This document shows positions 1-11,849 of a stretch of DNA of 64,000 nt, piece by piece. The position numbers and the translations under genes were made by a program. Source of the stretch: Vandiemenella viatica (lineage: Eukaryota > Arthropoda > Insecta > Orthoptera > Morabidae); contig JARYHS010013630.1 in assembly GCA_031002005.1 (NCBI GenBank), positions 27,743,112 through 27,807,111 on the forward strand, written 5' to 3'. Every line of letters begins with the position of its first letter. Position 1 is the stretch's first letter. Under the pieces are notes generated by a model. The model searched no databases. It was not told where the DNA came from and saw only the letters and a program-made list of their open reading frames with translations.

Positions 1-245
1 AATGAAGGATTTTGTAACCTATCTTTCCCATCCACCTTCCCATTCTGAGTAGAGTTGATTATAAAATGATATGCCAAGATATTTACACTTTAAGCCTCGA
101 ACAAGAAACTCTGGGACCACCTATAATCATAAACAATTTTTAGTTTTTCTTTATCTGTGTACTTAATAAGTTGACTATTCTTGACGTTTATCTTCATTCC
201 ACGTTGGCCAGGTGGATATTCTATCCATGTCACCCTGGAGCTCAT
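1..245 (-). mobile_element. Family A (Jockey/CR1-like non-LTR) fragment
   Basis: Read on the minus strand, this matches the reverse-transcriptase C-terminal part of the long copy at 37500-40260. The shared stretch corresponds to the region around the motifs KCKYLGITFDSKLNW and QHGMKINAKKSQL. The copy is cut by the window edge and carries many substitutions, so it is a dead relic. Confidence 0.7.
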
Positions 246-807
246 TTCGTCATAGGTAGTGGGAGTGGGGGGAGGGTGGAGGGAGGATTGGACATGGTGG
301 TTTATTAATCTAAATCATTCATTCTAAATGTTTTAACCATTAGCGTCCCACAAAACTTTTTAAAATAAGCATACATTAATTACAGTATTAATAAAATATT
401 GCATAAGAGTTTTTTTTAACAGTGTGTCTGTGCTATGTGTGTTTATAACATTTATTTAAAACATTATTTATTTTAAACATCTGATTTTAATATAATTAGC
501 CAGTGGTTCAAAACAAAAGATCACCACAACCAAACAGCATTTTGACATAAATAGCGAGATCAATCTACATAAAATCAAAGTCGGTTGGTTACGATGAAGT
601 TTCCTCCGATATTCTGTAAAAAATGTAGCACCAGAATTAACAGAGTAATTTCATATTTGCAGTAGTTCTTTTGAAGAAGTCATCTTTCGTGACTGACTCT
701 CCAGAAGTCAATAATCAAACCACTTTATAAGAAGAGTGTCAACTATAGACCCATATCTATTCTATCAGCATTTTCGAAGATATTCGGAAAAGCAATGTAC
801 AGAGAGG
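246..807. other. Unassigned intergenic sequence
   Basis: AT-rich sequence with a short purine-rich run near 258-290. I see no coding signal, no repeat boundary and no RNA gene. Confidence 0.5.
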
Positions 808-948
808 ATTTGTCTTGGTTTTCCCAATCACTCCAGGCGAAAGCCGCTATTGATCCTTTAAAAGGCCATGGCCGAATTTCTCCCCGTTCCTTGCTCCTAG
901 CCCTTTCCGGCCTCTCAAGACCTCGACATTAACGAGGCGTAAAGCCAT
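808..948 (+). mobile_element. tRNA-derived SINE (type 1), 3' part
   Basis: This is the body and 3' end of the SINE that is better preserved at 21237-21474 and 58888-59133. Shared landmarks are GGCCATGGCCGAATT, the pyrimidine-rich CCTTTCC blocks and the AAGACCTCG end. The tRNA-like head with its A and B boxes is missing, so the copy is 5'-truncated. Confidence 0.65.
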
Positions 949-999
949 AAGAAAAAATACAGAGGGGTGTAAGCACATCTACATTACAATGTGTTAGTA

Positions 1000-1310
1000 A
1001 TCTTACTTCCTTCCGGTCGGCACTCTGTAAATTTAAATACCCTCCAGTAATGACCATTCTACGCTCACCTCTGGACTCTTATTATTTGTCTAGCTTCCCC
1101 TCAAGAGCCTCATCTTCGTCATACGTTCTTCCACTACTGTAAGCAGCCAGCACCCACATTTTTTCTTCTTTATTACCCCCAAAAATCTACCACCAGCAAC
1201 TCATGGCTATGATGTATCAATACAAGTGAATATTAATCTTTTCTAAAGTGTATGAATATCCCTCCCCAAATGTTTCGTTATTTCTGCGGTACTCTCTATA
1301 ACCGTCGATT
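1000..1310 (-). mobile_element. Family A fragment, endonuclease region
   Basis: The minus strand matches the apurinic-like endonuclease coding part of the copy at 37500-40260, around 39880-40160. Both contain the segment that reads as GVFILVSKDYY and the downstream MVIIGGDLN region in the better copy. Here the frame is broken in several places. Confidence 0.6.
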
Positions 1311-1560
1311 ACCTTTTGTAGTGGAAAATCCTGATCATTTAAATCTTAATGCTGACATATATAGCAATAATACTAAAAATAAATATAATATCCACAAAGA
1401 TTACAAGTCATTGTCAGTTGTACAAAAAGGGACAACATTCACTGTAACTTCTTCATTCAGGAATTAAATTGTTATCTACGAAGACCTGACAGCTTCAAAT
1501 CCCGACAGAAAGAGTATTTGCTTCAGAACGCTTTTTAATCTGTGAAAGAATTTTTCTTCT
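1311..1560 (+). mobile_element. Family B (Jockey/CR1-like) 3' coding fragment
   Basis: The peptide NKYNIHKDYKSLSVVQKG closely matches KNDLHKDYKSLSFVQKRG in the family B element at 41700-44800. It is the extreme C-terminal part of a non-LTR reverse-transcriptase protein. It directly abuts the reverse-oriented A fragment at its left, so the junction is either an insertion or a rearrangement. Confidence 0.6.
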
Positions 1561-1639
1561 TGGAATTCAGTTACCGAGTAGAGTAGTGACAGTGAGAGCT
1601 TCGGGGAATAGTATCGATAGAAACGCAGAAACGCAAGTT

Positions 1640-3780
1640 ATAGTATAGAGAGTGACCTGAGGAAAGTGGTTTAGGAGACACAGCATACCAGGGTAGAACT
1701 CATACAGGTTCTAAGTCGCCATGATCGGCCATAGTTGAATCACGCTGTGAAGCGGGTAAATGTGGAAAAGGAAGTGCTACTTGGGAAAGGCATTAGTTCT
1801 GTGTTGGGGGTTGCGCCTGTGAACACCATTGGTATGTGGGGTTTCATTAGGCATGGCCTTCACCGAAACAGGATGGGCAAGAGGATACTTTGTCTGTTGT
1901 TAGCTAAAGCTGTAAGGGAGTATGGTGGTGTCAGGACTGTGCCCTTTTCAGCTTAGGGGGATGGAAATAGATGATCAAAGTGATGCTGATTGTAAAACCA
2001 CGATGGGAAAAATCACAAATGATATAGAAATCGATGAAGCTGTTGAAATAATAACTGACTGGGGCAGGAGGTTAATTCCGAAAATATTACAAAGCCAGTA
2101 ATAATGGTGTTACTGGTGAACTGTAAAAGTATAATAAACAAAGTAATAGAATTTTCAAACTTCATAGCAAAAACAATTATAGTTAATTGGTGTTCATAGG
2201 TTATGAGCTTGAGTTACTTGGGGTAGATTTCTGGGGTGATAAAAAAGAAAAAAATCTGTGTGTTGGCTGCTAACCACAGAAGACTCATGAAAAAACTGAT
2301 GTATATTTGATGAAGCTCAAAAATGCGGAGAAACTAAATTTATAATCAGAGTTCAGAAGTGTGCATAGAATGATCATCATTGGTGGCGATTTAAATTTAC
2401 CGGGAGTGAATTGGGTAGGAAAAATAAGATTAATAACACAAAGGAACAAATTTGCAGATACCTTAATAACGGAAAGAGGGTTTACGCAAGTGGTAAAGCA
2501 GAACACTAGAGAGCACAACATATTAGATATATTCCTAATAAAACTCGGTGATAACTTTGGCGGTGTCAAGTAACTGAAGGAATAAGTTATCATGAAGCAG
2601 TTCTGATGGATATTAGAAGATTCAGTAAACCAGTAGTCAAAACTGAAGGAGGAAATAGGTACAAAGATAAAAAGTCACAGATTTCAAACTTGAAGAGATA
2701 TTTTAGAGACAGTATGAGTAAATGGAAGGATGGCACGAGAGTCAAGGTGGGAAAAGTTCAAGGAGATAATAAAAAAGGTGAAGAAATATTTATTCTAAAC
2801 CAGAAAATAAAGAGAAGTACAGAGCCTACATATGATAATAGGGAAGTGAGGAGGTTAAAGAGTTTGGTAAGAAGAGAACATAACAGAGTTAAGTCACAGC
2901 AGGACTCGCATGAAACAACTAAACAAGGACTTAATAATAGCAAAGAAGGTGACTAAAGATGGGTTTATGAAGATATTATTAGTGCAGGGGGACCACTGAC
3001 TGATGCATCTAGCAACTTCTATAACTATGTTAGAGGGGAAGGGAGAGTGCTGAGACTGAAATTCATTCTAAGGATATCGTGAAGGAATAAAAAATAAAAA
3101 AAAAAAAAAAGATAGCTCGATGTGACAATTTTGACACTGTACCTTATCTTTAAACATTATTTAAATTGAGTCTGTATACTTGCTGCTTAGCAGAGGACTG
3201 TAAAAGTGCGAGATGCAACGATACACAAAGGAGGGGTGAAAAATAGAGTCGAAAATTAAAGGCCATTCAGATTGACATCAATGGTAGGTTAGTTCATGGA
3301 GAGATTGATATGCAGTCACATATATATGTAGGGAGCGTGAGTGGTTCTCGCATTGGTAACTTGGCTTTAGGCAAGAGTATTCATTCCTCAGACTTCCGCG
3401 GCCATCTTTGTTCATGATTAATTGACTTTCGGGTTATGCCGCATAACACGGCATAACCCGAAAGTCAATTAATCATGAAAAAAGTGTTCATGCTGATCTC
3501 AGTTAATTTGATATATGCAAGATATTTCGGATGAAATGGACAAGGGAGGTTTGATAGTCTAGCACTTGATTTTTCTAAGGCATTTGACAGAGTGTGCTAT
3601 AAAATTGTTATAAATAAAAAGAAAACTATTGGATTGGATGAAAAAGTTACTTGCTGGTTGGAGGAATTCTTAAAAGACAGAAAGCAAAGTGTTAGAGTAG
3701 GAAATACACTAACAAAAAAAAAAAATAAAAAAATTGTGGAAGTAAATACGGGAACACCACAGGGTAGTGTTTGTCGGATA
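1640..3780 (+). mobile_element. Family A non-LTR retrotransposon, degenerate copy
   Basis: Pieces appear in the expected order on the + strand. The endonuclease core IIGGDLNLPGVNWVG lies near 2380, FTQVVKQNTREHNILDIFL near 2480-2550, a basic linker near 2606-2956, and reverse-transcriptase motifs follow near 3570-3780 (LDFSKAFDRV and GTPQGSV). The frame is interrupted throughout and the copy stops at about 3780, losing the FADD catalytic box. A perfect 30-bp palindrome (3411-3479) sits inside it. The 1735-1956 open frame probably belongs to the same element's upstream coding region, but I cannot assign it to a domain. Confidence 0.7.
3411..3479. repeat. Perfect inverted repeat, 30-bp arms and 9-bp loop
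   Basis: The left arm 3411-3440 and right arm 3450-3479 are exact reverse complements. They are separated by the 9-base loop GCATAACAC. The arms run from TTCATGATTAATTGAC to CGGGTTATGCC. It lies inside a heavily mutated retroelement copy, so its perfection implies a younger origin. Confidence 0.95.
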
Positions 3781-3849
3781 CTTCAACAATTGATTTCTGT
3801 TTTTTATTTGAGATCCATAGTAGACTTGTCTTTATTTTAGGTGAAACGA

Positions 3850-4790
3850 GCTGACCTCGGTCACATTTACCTTCAATCTCATGCGCCACATATTGCAGTA
3901 TTCATTCAGTTTGTAAAGGTCACAAGTGAGAATTTCTTCTGATATTTTGATCTCACGCTAATGTCCTCGGCGTTTAATAACTTCCTAGCAGCGATGTTTA
4001 CAAGCAGTTGAGCAAGGACGCGTCCTTCTGGTAGCTGGTTGTTTAGTTTGTAGGATTTGCTTCTGTTTCCATTTAGGCGAACTTCAATCATTCGATCATA
4101 TAGCAGGCAGTTCAACAAAGGAAATCGTCTTGCGTGGGATAATCCTCAGCTGTTTCAGGATTATTCTCTTTCTCCAGACTGTTGTACGCCGCAGTCAAAT
4201 CCAAAAATACTGTCCCGTCTTCTTCTGATCTAGGAATCCCTTTTCGGCATGGTTGGTCAGCGTCATTACTTGGTTGCAGCAAGTAACGCTTAATCAAAAT
4301 CCTGTCTGCTCTGTTCGCATGTAGTCTGGGATCCTGTAGTAAATGACGCTATCGAGTAGCTTGTAGCGTGAACTCAAGAGGGCTGTTGGTCTATAATCTT
4401 CTGGGCTGCAGCTATATTTAACTTGTTTCAATATGGCTATTATTTTAGTTTTTTAAGGAAGGTTGGGATCTTACAGCATTGTAAGCTGTACGGTGATTTA
4501 ATTTAACATTCTTGGACCTTAGTGCTTTAGAAATTCTGTGTATATTCCGTCTGTCTCCGCAGCCTTACCAGATTTAGTTTCATTCAGTGCCACCGAAATC
4601 TGCTGCAAAGGGATGCGTCCCGTCAGCTTAAAGTTCTCTGAGCTATAGTTCATTCTGGATTTTCTTAAATTTGTTGCTGACAGCATCAGCTAATTTTCTG
4701 GTAACGTTAACAAATCTATGAGCTACTTGATCAGCGTTTATCTTCGAGCTATTGTTTAACGTCCTAGTTTGCGCAGAAGTGCTTAATTTT
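3850..4790 (-). mobile_element. Jockey-type (family E) reverse-transcriptase relic
   Basis: Minus-strand translation gives, in order, VFLDLTAAYNSLEKE and LNNQLPEGRVLAQLLVN. These are worn forms of the Jockey motifs DLTAAYDTV and LNNGLPQGSVLAPLLFN. The part before the first motif (4300-4790) reads in scraps of the same protein. Frameshifts and stops make it a dead fragment. It differs from family A, which has LDFSKAFDRV and GTPQGSV at the same places. Confidence 0.65.
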
Positions 4791-4799
4791 GCACTACAT

Positions 4800-7529
4800 G
4801 CAAAAACTAGCCGTTGTCCAGTTGGCTGCTGTGCCTGTCTCTGGCGAGGAAGAAAATTGGGAACCAGAGAGGTTACTGATCACTTGGCGTCGGTTTCCTG
4901 TTCCCTGAAGGTGACTTTTTCTCCCGATTCTTTTAAATGACTGGTTTCTAACGAATTTCTAAAATTAAGAAAATTGTTCTAAAATTATTCAGTGTTAATT
5001 GTTATGTTCTTAAAACTGAAATTAGATGTCATTTCCCTAATGAATCGTGTTAATCACTTTATTCAGTGTCTATTCGTCACCAGAGTAAATCCCTCAGCTC
5101 CAAATGAGGACTAGTTCCTTCATCCATAACTGTCGACAATTGTTTACTTTTGTACGTTTTGGTAACGCTCAGCTGTCTTATTTCGAGCTGCTATTATTTA
5201 TTTTGATTCCTCAGCGGCTTTACCGACAATTATCTCCCCGCCTAAATCACCGCAGACTTGACCGGTTGTCGCCTTAGAATCTGTCAACATCCATATTTGT
5301 CTCATTTATCATCGCATCTATGGAGCGCCACTTGAGTCAGCATGTTGTCTACTTAATCCTGGTACTGTTAAACCTTTCTGGAAATTTAATAATGAATCAT
5401 ATTTGTATATTTTAAAGTAAATTGGATGCCATCATACCTAAACCATGAAATATTAACTGAAAATTAACAGTAGGGAATCGTGTTCTAATAATTATATTAA
5501 TGCGAACATTTACTTCGTTTTATTTCAGATCTTGCAAGGCAATGAAAGGAGATTGAATTATTCACGTTGTATATCTCATGGAAACAAAAGAATTTTAACA
5601 AATTTAAATTATCTGTCAGGACCGTGACTTTGTAGTGCAATATGTGGATTACAGAGAACATATCGATCTTGCATGTAGCTGGACGCTGGAGGAGTATATA
5701 GTTAGATGTTTTCGCAGAAGTACTGTTGGAGTCGGCTGACTGCTTCCGCAAAGATGGTGGTTGGGACTCCTTTCAGACGCTACCAGGGAGCACAATGAAC
5801 CCTCAGGATAGCTCAAAAGACAGGACGTCTCTCGACTCGTAATAGAAGTGCCTGACTTGAAGACTATACAGCATCTACCTGCTATAAGTACACAGCTCTT
5901 GATTTGACATAAAACTTATGCACTGCCGCAGGAAGTTGCGAAACTTGCGATCCGCTCGTGTCTCCCAGATGACGCAGACGCCGTCGTGGCGCAAGCGGAA
6001 GTCATCAGCATTCCAGCATCTGCAGGTCAACAGCTCGCAGTGACTAGTGATTACAGCACACCTAATACTCGATATAAGAATGACCCGTCATTTGATGGCC
6101 CCTTTTCTCCACTTTGTCCTTGAAATTTGATTCAGCTCAACGAAAACAATAAAACGGATCAAGGATGTTAGAAGATATGAAATCTTAAAGATTCGGTCTT
6201 GGCGGTTGGTGGTCCAAACAAGAGAATTTAAGTTGACCGAACAATTATTCTCCTCTTGCAATCAACTGACTGTTGGATGGAAAAGGAGCCCCAATATGCG
6301 ACATATGCTGCAATAAAATTAAAAACGCCATACCCTCTAGTTGGCCGACAGTAAGTGTGAAATTTCAAATGGCTGAGGTGTTTTTTTGATGACTCCGTCA
6401 ATTAGCTGTTACTTTTTAATCCAGTGGAAAGAACTTACAATATACGGTTTCGTGTTTCCTTTTGGAAAGAGTCGTGATCACTGGCTGATAAGAGTGACAA
6501 ACTATCAGCTGGCTGCCTCTTTATTACGTCGTATTATTATGACCCTTTCAGGAGAAAAATAAATACAATAAATGTTGTAAGTCGCATGAGAGTCTCACTC
6601 TTTACATTTACTGCGGAAAGTTTGTGTTGCGATGCTATTGGCATAGCAGCACGTTTCTTTTCAAAAACCTAGATGTAATAAAAAACTGTTAGAAAAGCTT
6701 AAACGTCTATGATAGTTTACATTACATTTGGGTCATTCTTTACAGGTCCTACGGAGTGGTTCTATGTACTTTCACGTATCTAAATGATTCGTTAATGTGT
6801 TAACGTATGCTAGTCGGAGCGATCAAAGCGCTAGTGAGGAGCGTTATGTCACTTAAGTACCTAAGCGTACGACAAAGTGTCATTAGCAGCTGGCTGGAGA
6901 TAAACTGCCCCTACGTAATAGCTGTAACGCAACGGATCCAAAGCGCCTATTTACTCCGCATACGGAGATGTTCAATTTATGACGCAGGTGAATAATACGT
7001 TTTTTTAATTAGGGCTTTAACGTTAGTTAATATGTATGTCATCAGAACCCGCCAGTATGGCTCCGTACACTGGATCAGGGAGGTAGCCAGTAAGGTCCCT
7101 AATCTCCGGCTAATAAACCACACAATTCATACACAAAAAATACACTTATCATACGCTGAACATAGTTACACGTTTCACAGACAGGTGGCAACACTTCATT
7201 CATCCCGTAAGTACTTAGCAGCTGACAACTGGTATAAAATGCTTGGCGTCAGCAACGGAATGTAGCCGTAAAACTATAGCTCCATATTTGACCCTGTCAA
7301 CGATGAGTAAAACTTAGTGAAGACTAGTAATGACCATTCTACGCTCAGCTTGAACTGTGAATGTGAAAATGACGTCATCAGAACCAAGAAAGAATTTTGG
7401 GATATGTAATTCCACGCACGGACTCTTAAATCAATGGAAAGATGAGTAAACTTCTATGGCAGGTCCTTATGCATTGCCAAGGATCTCTACACGTTTTACA
7501 TCCCTTCCCTATTATTTAGTTCCCTATTT
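4800..7529. other. Unassigned region
   Basis: No host gene, RNA gene or complete element is recognisable here. A short stretch near 7322-7348 repeats the ATGACCATTCTACGCTCA sequence of 1046-1063 and so is probably another family A scrap. The rest is AT-rich, without long open frames of protein-like composition. Confidence 0.5.
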
Positions 7530-8039
7530 AAGTGCTACGGTAGTAGTACCTGTCCATAAAGTAGATGAAACAAACGGGGTTGAAAAGTACAGGCCTGGTT
7601 TGAAATCAGCAGTTGGAACTTCATGGAGACATCACATCAGAAACGTTTGCGAGGAAAGAAACTGGTTTCCAAATCTATATGAGCCCAGGCAACGGTGTCC
7701 ATTTGAAACTCAATTGGTGGGCTACGTGCAAAGTATCTCAGATGAAATGGCAAGGGCAGGCAAAGTTGATGTTGTAGCATTCGGTCTATCAAAGGCATTC
7801 GTCAGAGTGAGCAATAAAAGCACAGTAAATAAGGTAAAAACCACTGAAACTAATGAAAAAGTGACTTGCTGGGTAGATGAGTTCTTAAAAGGTAGAATTG
7901 AAAGAGCTGGGATAGGAAATGCAGAATCAAAAGTTGTGGAAGTGAAAATTAGAGTGCCACTGGATAGTGTATTGGGACTACTGCTGTTCTCCATTCTATT
8001 GAATCACTGTTTTGGTGTTTTAAAATCAGAAGTTTTTTT

Positions 8040-8262
8040 TAGCTTCTTGCTTTACGCCTCGTCGACGTCGAGGTCTTAGAGTACTGGGCTCAAGAAACAT
8101 GAAGAAATTCTGCCAGGATATTTTAAAGGAACCATCCCGGCATTCGCCTGGAGTAATTTGAGGAAACCATTGAAAAACCATATGTGGATGGCTGGACGGG
8201 GATTCGAACCCACGTTCATCGAATGCGAGGCCAGAGCCTTATCGCTTGGCCATTAGGATAGA
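8040..8262 (-). mobile_element. tRNA-derived SINE (type 1)
   Basis: On the minus strand it starts with a tRNA-like head, including a B box matching GGGTTCGAATCCCC (seen here as GGGGATTCGAACCC). It ends in a poly-A tail, seen as the T run before 8040. ATCAGA occurs on both sides (about 8026 and 8263) and is a likely target-site duplication. It splits a family A reverse-transcriptase reading frame. Confidence 0.8.
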
Positions 8263-9056
8263 TCAGATTTTAGGTAGTTTTCTGATGACATAATGTTATG
8301 CAATAAGATTGCAATGGGAATGGACTGCGGGCAGCTGCAGAGTGATCTGGACAGATCATCTAGTTGGGTATTGGGTAGGTCAGTCATGTGCGGAAAGTAA
8401 ATGCTAAGAAAAGTCAGTTTATTAGGTACGTAGATAAAAAGATCAAGGTAAGAATAATGGGTGGGACTGAAATGTAGATATCTAGGCATAACATTTGAGA
8501 GTAAACGCATCTGGGCAGGGCACAATGGTCAAACAGCGGAGAGAGATTTTAAAATCCTTCATTTATTGGAGAGGGTGATGAGGGGATGTATCAGAGAAGT
8601 AAGGACATTTGTTTATATAGCATTGGTCATACAGATGATTGAATAGGATGGTGTAATGTGGGAGTCACATTTTGGGTTTCAAATACGGTGTATGACTGTA
8701 GGGTGCCAACCAGGGTAGCAGGATTTGTGGAAATTATTGGAATAAATGATATGATAATAGAAATGGATTAGGAGTCATTGGAAGATAGGAGGATTGTGCA
8801 GAGTGTACAAGACATATATTGGTGATGGGGGTTTGGTGGATATTGGTAGAACGATTAGTTGCAGTACTCAGAAAGGAAAAGATGACTATGACGACATGCT
8901 GGCACTCGGTTTCAGACATAAGGGAGTGGTAAAATTTTATTTTGTAGCTAAAGGAGTCAGGGATTTTATAAATTACCGAGGGAAGAGATGAACTGTTTAC
9001 TAGAAACACTGAAAGAATTAAAATTTGTGTATGGCGTAAGTAGGTTGACGATTAAA

Positions 9057-9310
9057 ACAGGCTAGCCTCGGTAGCGTAGGGGCTAGAGTACTAGCTCCAC
9101 GTACCGAAGGTCGCCAGTTCGAGTCCGGCCGAGCGCATGGGTGTTTAAGTGCTGTATGTGTATGAATGTCGTGTCCGTCCTGTAGTGTCTATACTTGGTA
9201 GCAAAAATACACTGGAGAAACTGATACACCGGAAGAGTCATGATAATCACATTGAGCTAGCTGTAGGGCCCATGTAGCCGAATTCCATTCAATAAATAAT
9301 AATAATAAAA
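9057..9310 (+). mobile_element. tRNA-derived SINE (type 2)
   Basis: The head has an A-box-like GGTAGCGTAGGGGC and a B box CAGTTCGAGTCC. The tail is an AATA/ATA repeat. GATTAAA flanks it at 9050-9056 and 9311-9317, which fits a target-site duplication. The body is unrelated to the type 1 SINE. It is inserted near the 3' end of a family A copy. Confidence 0.75.
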
Positions 9311-9345
9311 GATTAAAGCTAGTGCTCCATCGCAATTAAATTTAA

Positions 9346-10894
9346 AATAAGACAAGAAATAGGGACTTAGTACTGGTATTGAGAAAAATGTAGGTAGGGC
9401 GCAGATTCTCCATTTTTGGTTCAACATTTTCCAAAGAAAGAATTTATTTCGTCGTCAAAACTTTTACCTTTTCATGAAGTCGTTTGTGAATGTCGACACT
9501 TCTGTTTGTCCACCAGGACTCTCCCCTCGTCTGTGCTCTTTGAGCACAGTACTGGAAGTCGATCACTTTGATCATGCCTCAACTTATTGCACATAGCTTT
9601 CAAGCCGAATTCCCGGAAGGAAAACGTACGTTGTTACAGCATGGAGGTATTAGCATAAAGCTACTGTAGTGACGTTGTTGAATGGGAGCGCGGTGATTGA
9701 GGAGTGGAGCCGTGTGGCGCCGACCAGCTGCCTCCAATCCTCTTAGTGAGCTGATCCTGACTTGTTGCAGGCCTGTCGAGGTGGAGGAGCCCCCTAGTGC
9801 AGCCCACAGCGCCGCCGTTGCTACTTCGCGACCTCCAGGTCAGTACGTCGCTCTTTCCAGCCATCTTCTTTACTATGTTCTGCGCTGATTCTTTGTGCTT
9901 GTAGTAATTACATTTCTGTATTAACCACATCGCAAAAGTTGTTATAAACAACTGGAGAAGTGTCGTACAGAATCTCTTCCCTGGAGAGGGTTCCAGCATG
10001 ACATTTTGACTCCCCCAGATTTCTCAGTACCTGCTTCTCTTCTAGTTGTCTGATGATTGTAAACTAACTGTACGGCTTGAAATTTAAATGTTCTACTACA
10101 ATCTCATTTGAATGAAATGAGTAACTTTGATTTCATGGTAACTATTTTTATGAACCTACACACTCGTTAAGTTGATGAGAAATGTGTGAGAAATTCTTGG
10201 TATGTGTAATGTCATAAGACGATGAAATTGCTTTATCTTAGTAGCTTAATTTTTAAAAAGCAACGCTTCTTTCGTATAATGTTGGATTTCTTCCCCATAC
10301 GATTTACTATTACGCCAAGGAGTTCCATTTACACCCTAAGCATAGAGTTCCCACTCACCAGAATCCATTTATACAGTTTCTCAGATACAACTGACTGTGG
10401 GGCGACCAACTCCCAGGATGATGATTACGGAACAGAGTGTCTCCGACAATACGTCAGACTATTTGGTTCCTTGGCATCCTAATTTGTGCGACTGTCCCCG
10501 CATGCGGCTTCGAAGTTAGCGTATCACACACCTGTCAACGAAACTAATTGTTGTAAAGCACCCATCCTTTCAGTCAGGGAAACAGATGTAATTGTTAATA
10601 AGGGGAAGACATTGAATGGCGTAGCTACAACTCTTAAGAAAGCATCCAGCTGAACAACTTTCATCAACGATGCAGGTAACTTAGTGCTCCGATTAGCCAC
10701 CTCGACATGAATACAGCAGCCAAAGTCGTTACCAAACCTATCTTTTTGGAAACAAAATATCAAATGGGAAAACGGTTTTAAAAGTGAATTCTCCATATAT
10801 TAAACAATGTTCTGATTTTACACACAAAAAGAACGAAAACTTAGGTAAAAAAAGTCAAATTTTCCACGTAACTAGACATATCAGTTAACGGGAG
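9346..10894. other. Mostly unassigned, with a GC-rich island near 9660-9850
   Basis: No complete repeat is recognised. The GC-rich, CpG-containing stretch 9660-9850 stands out from AT-rich surroundings and contains the candidate exon listed separately. A few short open frames elsewhere look random. Confidence 0.4.
9771..9838 (+). other. Candidate untranslated exon of the downstream transporter gene
   Basis: A possible acceptor (CTTGTTGCAG, 9761-9770) precedes a 68-base GC-rich stretch. That stretch ends in CCTCCAG followed by a good donor, GTCAGT, at 9839. The exon could instead begin further upstream, near 9640, as a first exon. The coding gene needs at least one 5' exon before 28848, and this is the best-looking donor I found in the upstream sequence. 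There is no direct evidence linking the two. Confidence 0.25.
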
Positions 10895-11400
10895 CCCACC
10901 CCGCTAGCTCAGTTGGTTGTGGCACCATCATGGTGTCTGGCGCCTGACGCGGGGTTAGCTAGTTCGAGTCCTGGATGTGGAAGAAATTTTTATCATCAGG
11001 AACTGGCCGGCAGGGTAGGACAGGTGGTAGTGCACAATTCATAATAACCAGAAAATGCACCAATGTCCTGAGTTAAATCTCAAACCTCTATGCAGTGTGT
11101 ATGGAGTTAGGCATGCGTTAATGGTGTTCGTCCGTCGGATGGGGACGTCAAGCTTGACGGTCCCTTGGTGTCATTCGGAGGTGTAGGCCTGAATGGGGCC
11201 GGTACCGAGTTTCACCCTGTCCCTTCTATCACACAAACAACAAGCTACACCGAGCACACACACTACCACAGTCATCCACACTACAATAACACTGTTTACG
11301 AACACAACCGGGGAAGGCAGCGTTAAACCACCCCAGTTCATATTCCCAGCTGTTCTCATGGAGAGGTAAACATACCTCATCACGCCAAGGAGTTCATAGA
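10895..11400 (+). mobile_element. tRNA-derived SINE (type 3), long body
   Basis: The head contains CTAGCTCAGTTGGTT (A box) and AGTTCGAGTCCTGG (B box) with near-tRNA spacing. It is followed by a body of about 400 bases with no coding content. A real tRNA is unlikely because the anticodon-arm region is enlarged and the acceptor ends do not pair well. The 3' edge is uncertain. Confidence 0.6.
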
Positions 11401-11636
11401 AAAAAGAAGTTAATGGGAGTAATTAATGAACACACACACTACTCAATGCTGATAAACAACCAACGAGGATAAATGGAAATCCACTATCACTTGCTCTACC
11501 TACACACAGACACAGACAAACATTAAAGTAAAATCTGATTTCTACACAGCAGCTATTAGAGCTCTAAAAGTAACGAGAAATTCTGTACCCGTATGTATTC
11601 GTTTCTAAACCAATCAGTCCTCGTTACTTTCGAATC

Positions 11637-11819
11637 GTTACTCGTTATTTTTGTTACAATCGAACACTAGCTTGAAGCATTGCATCGAGTTGCTTCGCGT
11701 GCGGGATAACTTCGTTACTACCGTTTCGTTTCGTTACTTGTTACTCGTTACTTTTGATACAATCGAACACTAGCATGGAGCATCGCATCGAGTCGCGTCG
11801 CATACGGGACGACTTCGTT
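11637..11819. repeat. Tandem duplication, about 80 bp at a 103-bp period
   Basis: 11637-11717 and 11740-11819 are about 85% identical. Both contain GTTACTCGTTA, then ACAATCGAACACTAGC, then GCATCGAGT, and end in ACTTCGTT. The spacer and left flank add further CGTTAC motifs. An inverted GTAACGATTCG occurs at 12049, so the unit may belong to a larger mobile element spanning roughly 11570-12250. Confidence 0.8.
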
Positions 11820-11849
11820 CGTACTTTGCAAAGTGTAAGTAAATTGTTT

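Larger units (their letters stand above)
7530..9345 (+). mobile_element. Family A non-LTR retrotransposon, RT half, with two SINE insertions
   Basis: The + strand reads as the reverse transcriptase: VVPVHKVDETNGVEKYRPG, then FGLSKAFVRV, then VPLDSVLGLLLFS (a worn PQGSVLGPLLF), then KCRYLGITFESK, and a C-terminal region near 8790-8990. The 3' end near 9318-9345 has the family's GCTCCATCGCAATTAAATTT tail sequence. A type 1 SINE (8040-8262) and a type 2 SINE (9057-9310) interrupt it. Stops and frameshifts leave no functional product. Confidence 0.75.

Noticed and set aside
1735..1956. 73-residue frame as an independent host gene
   Set aside because: It is directly followed by family A coding sequence and lacks splice or promoter signals; more likely part of that retroelement.
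3411..3479. Palindrome as a transcription terminator
   Set aside because: The context is a eukaryotic retroelement; there is no adjacent bacterial-type gene or meaningful T run.
9697..9888. Overlapping open frames on both strands in the GC-rich island
   Set aside because: They are short, with composition driven by GC content, and have no recognised domain. Only the splice signals were kept, as a weak exon candidate.
10895..10990. tRNA-like sequence with A and B boxes
   Set aside because: No good acceptor stem or standard anticodon arm, and it continues into a long SINE body.
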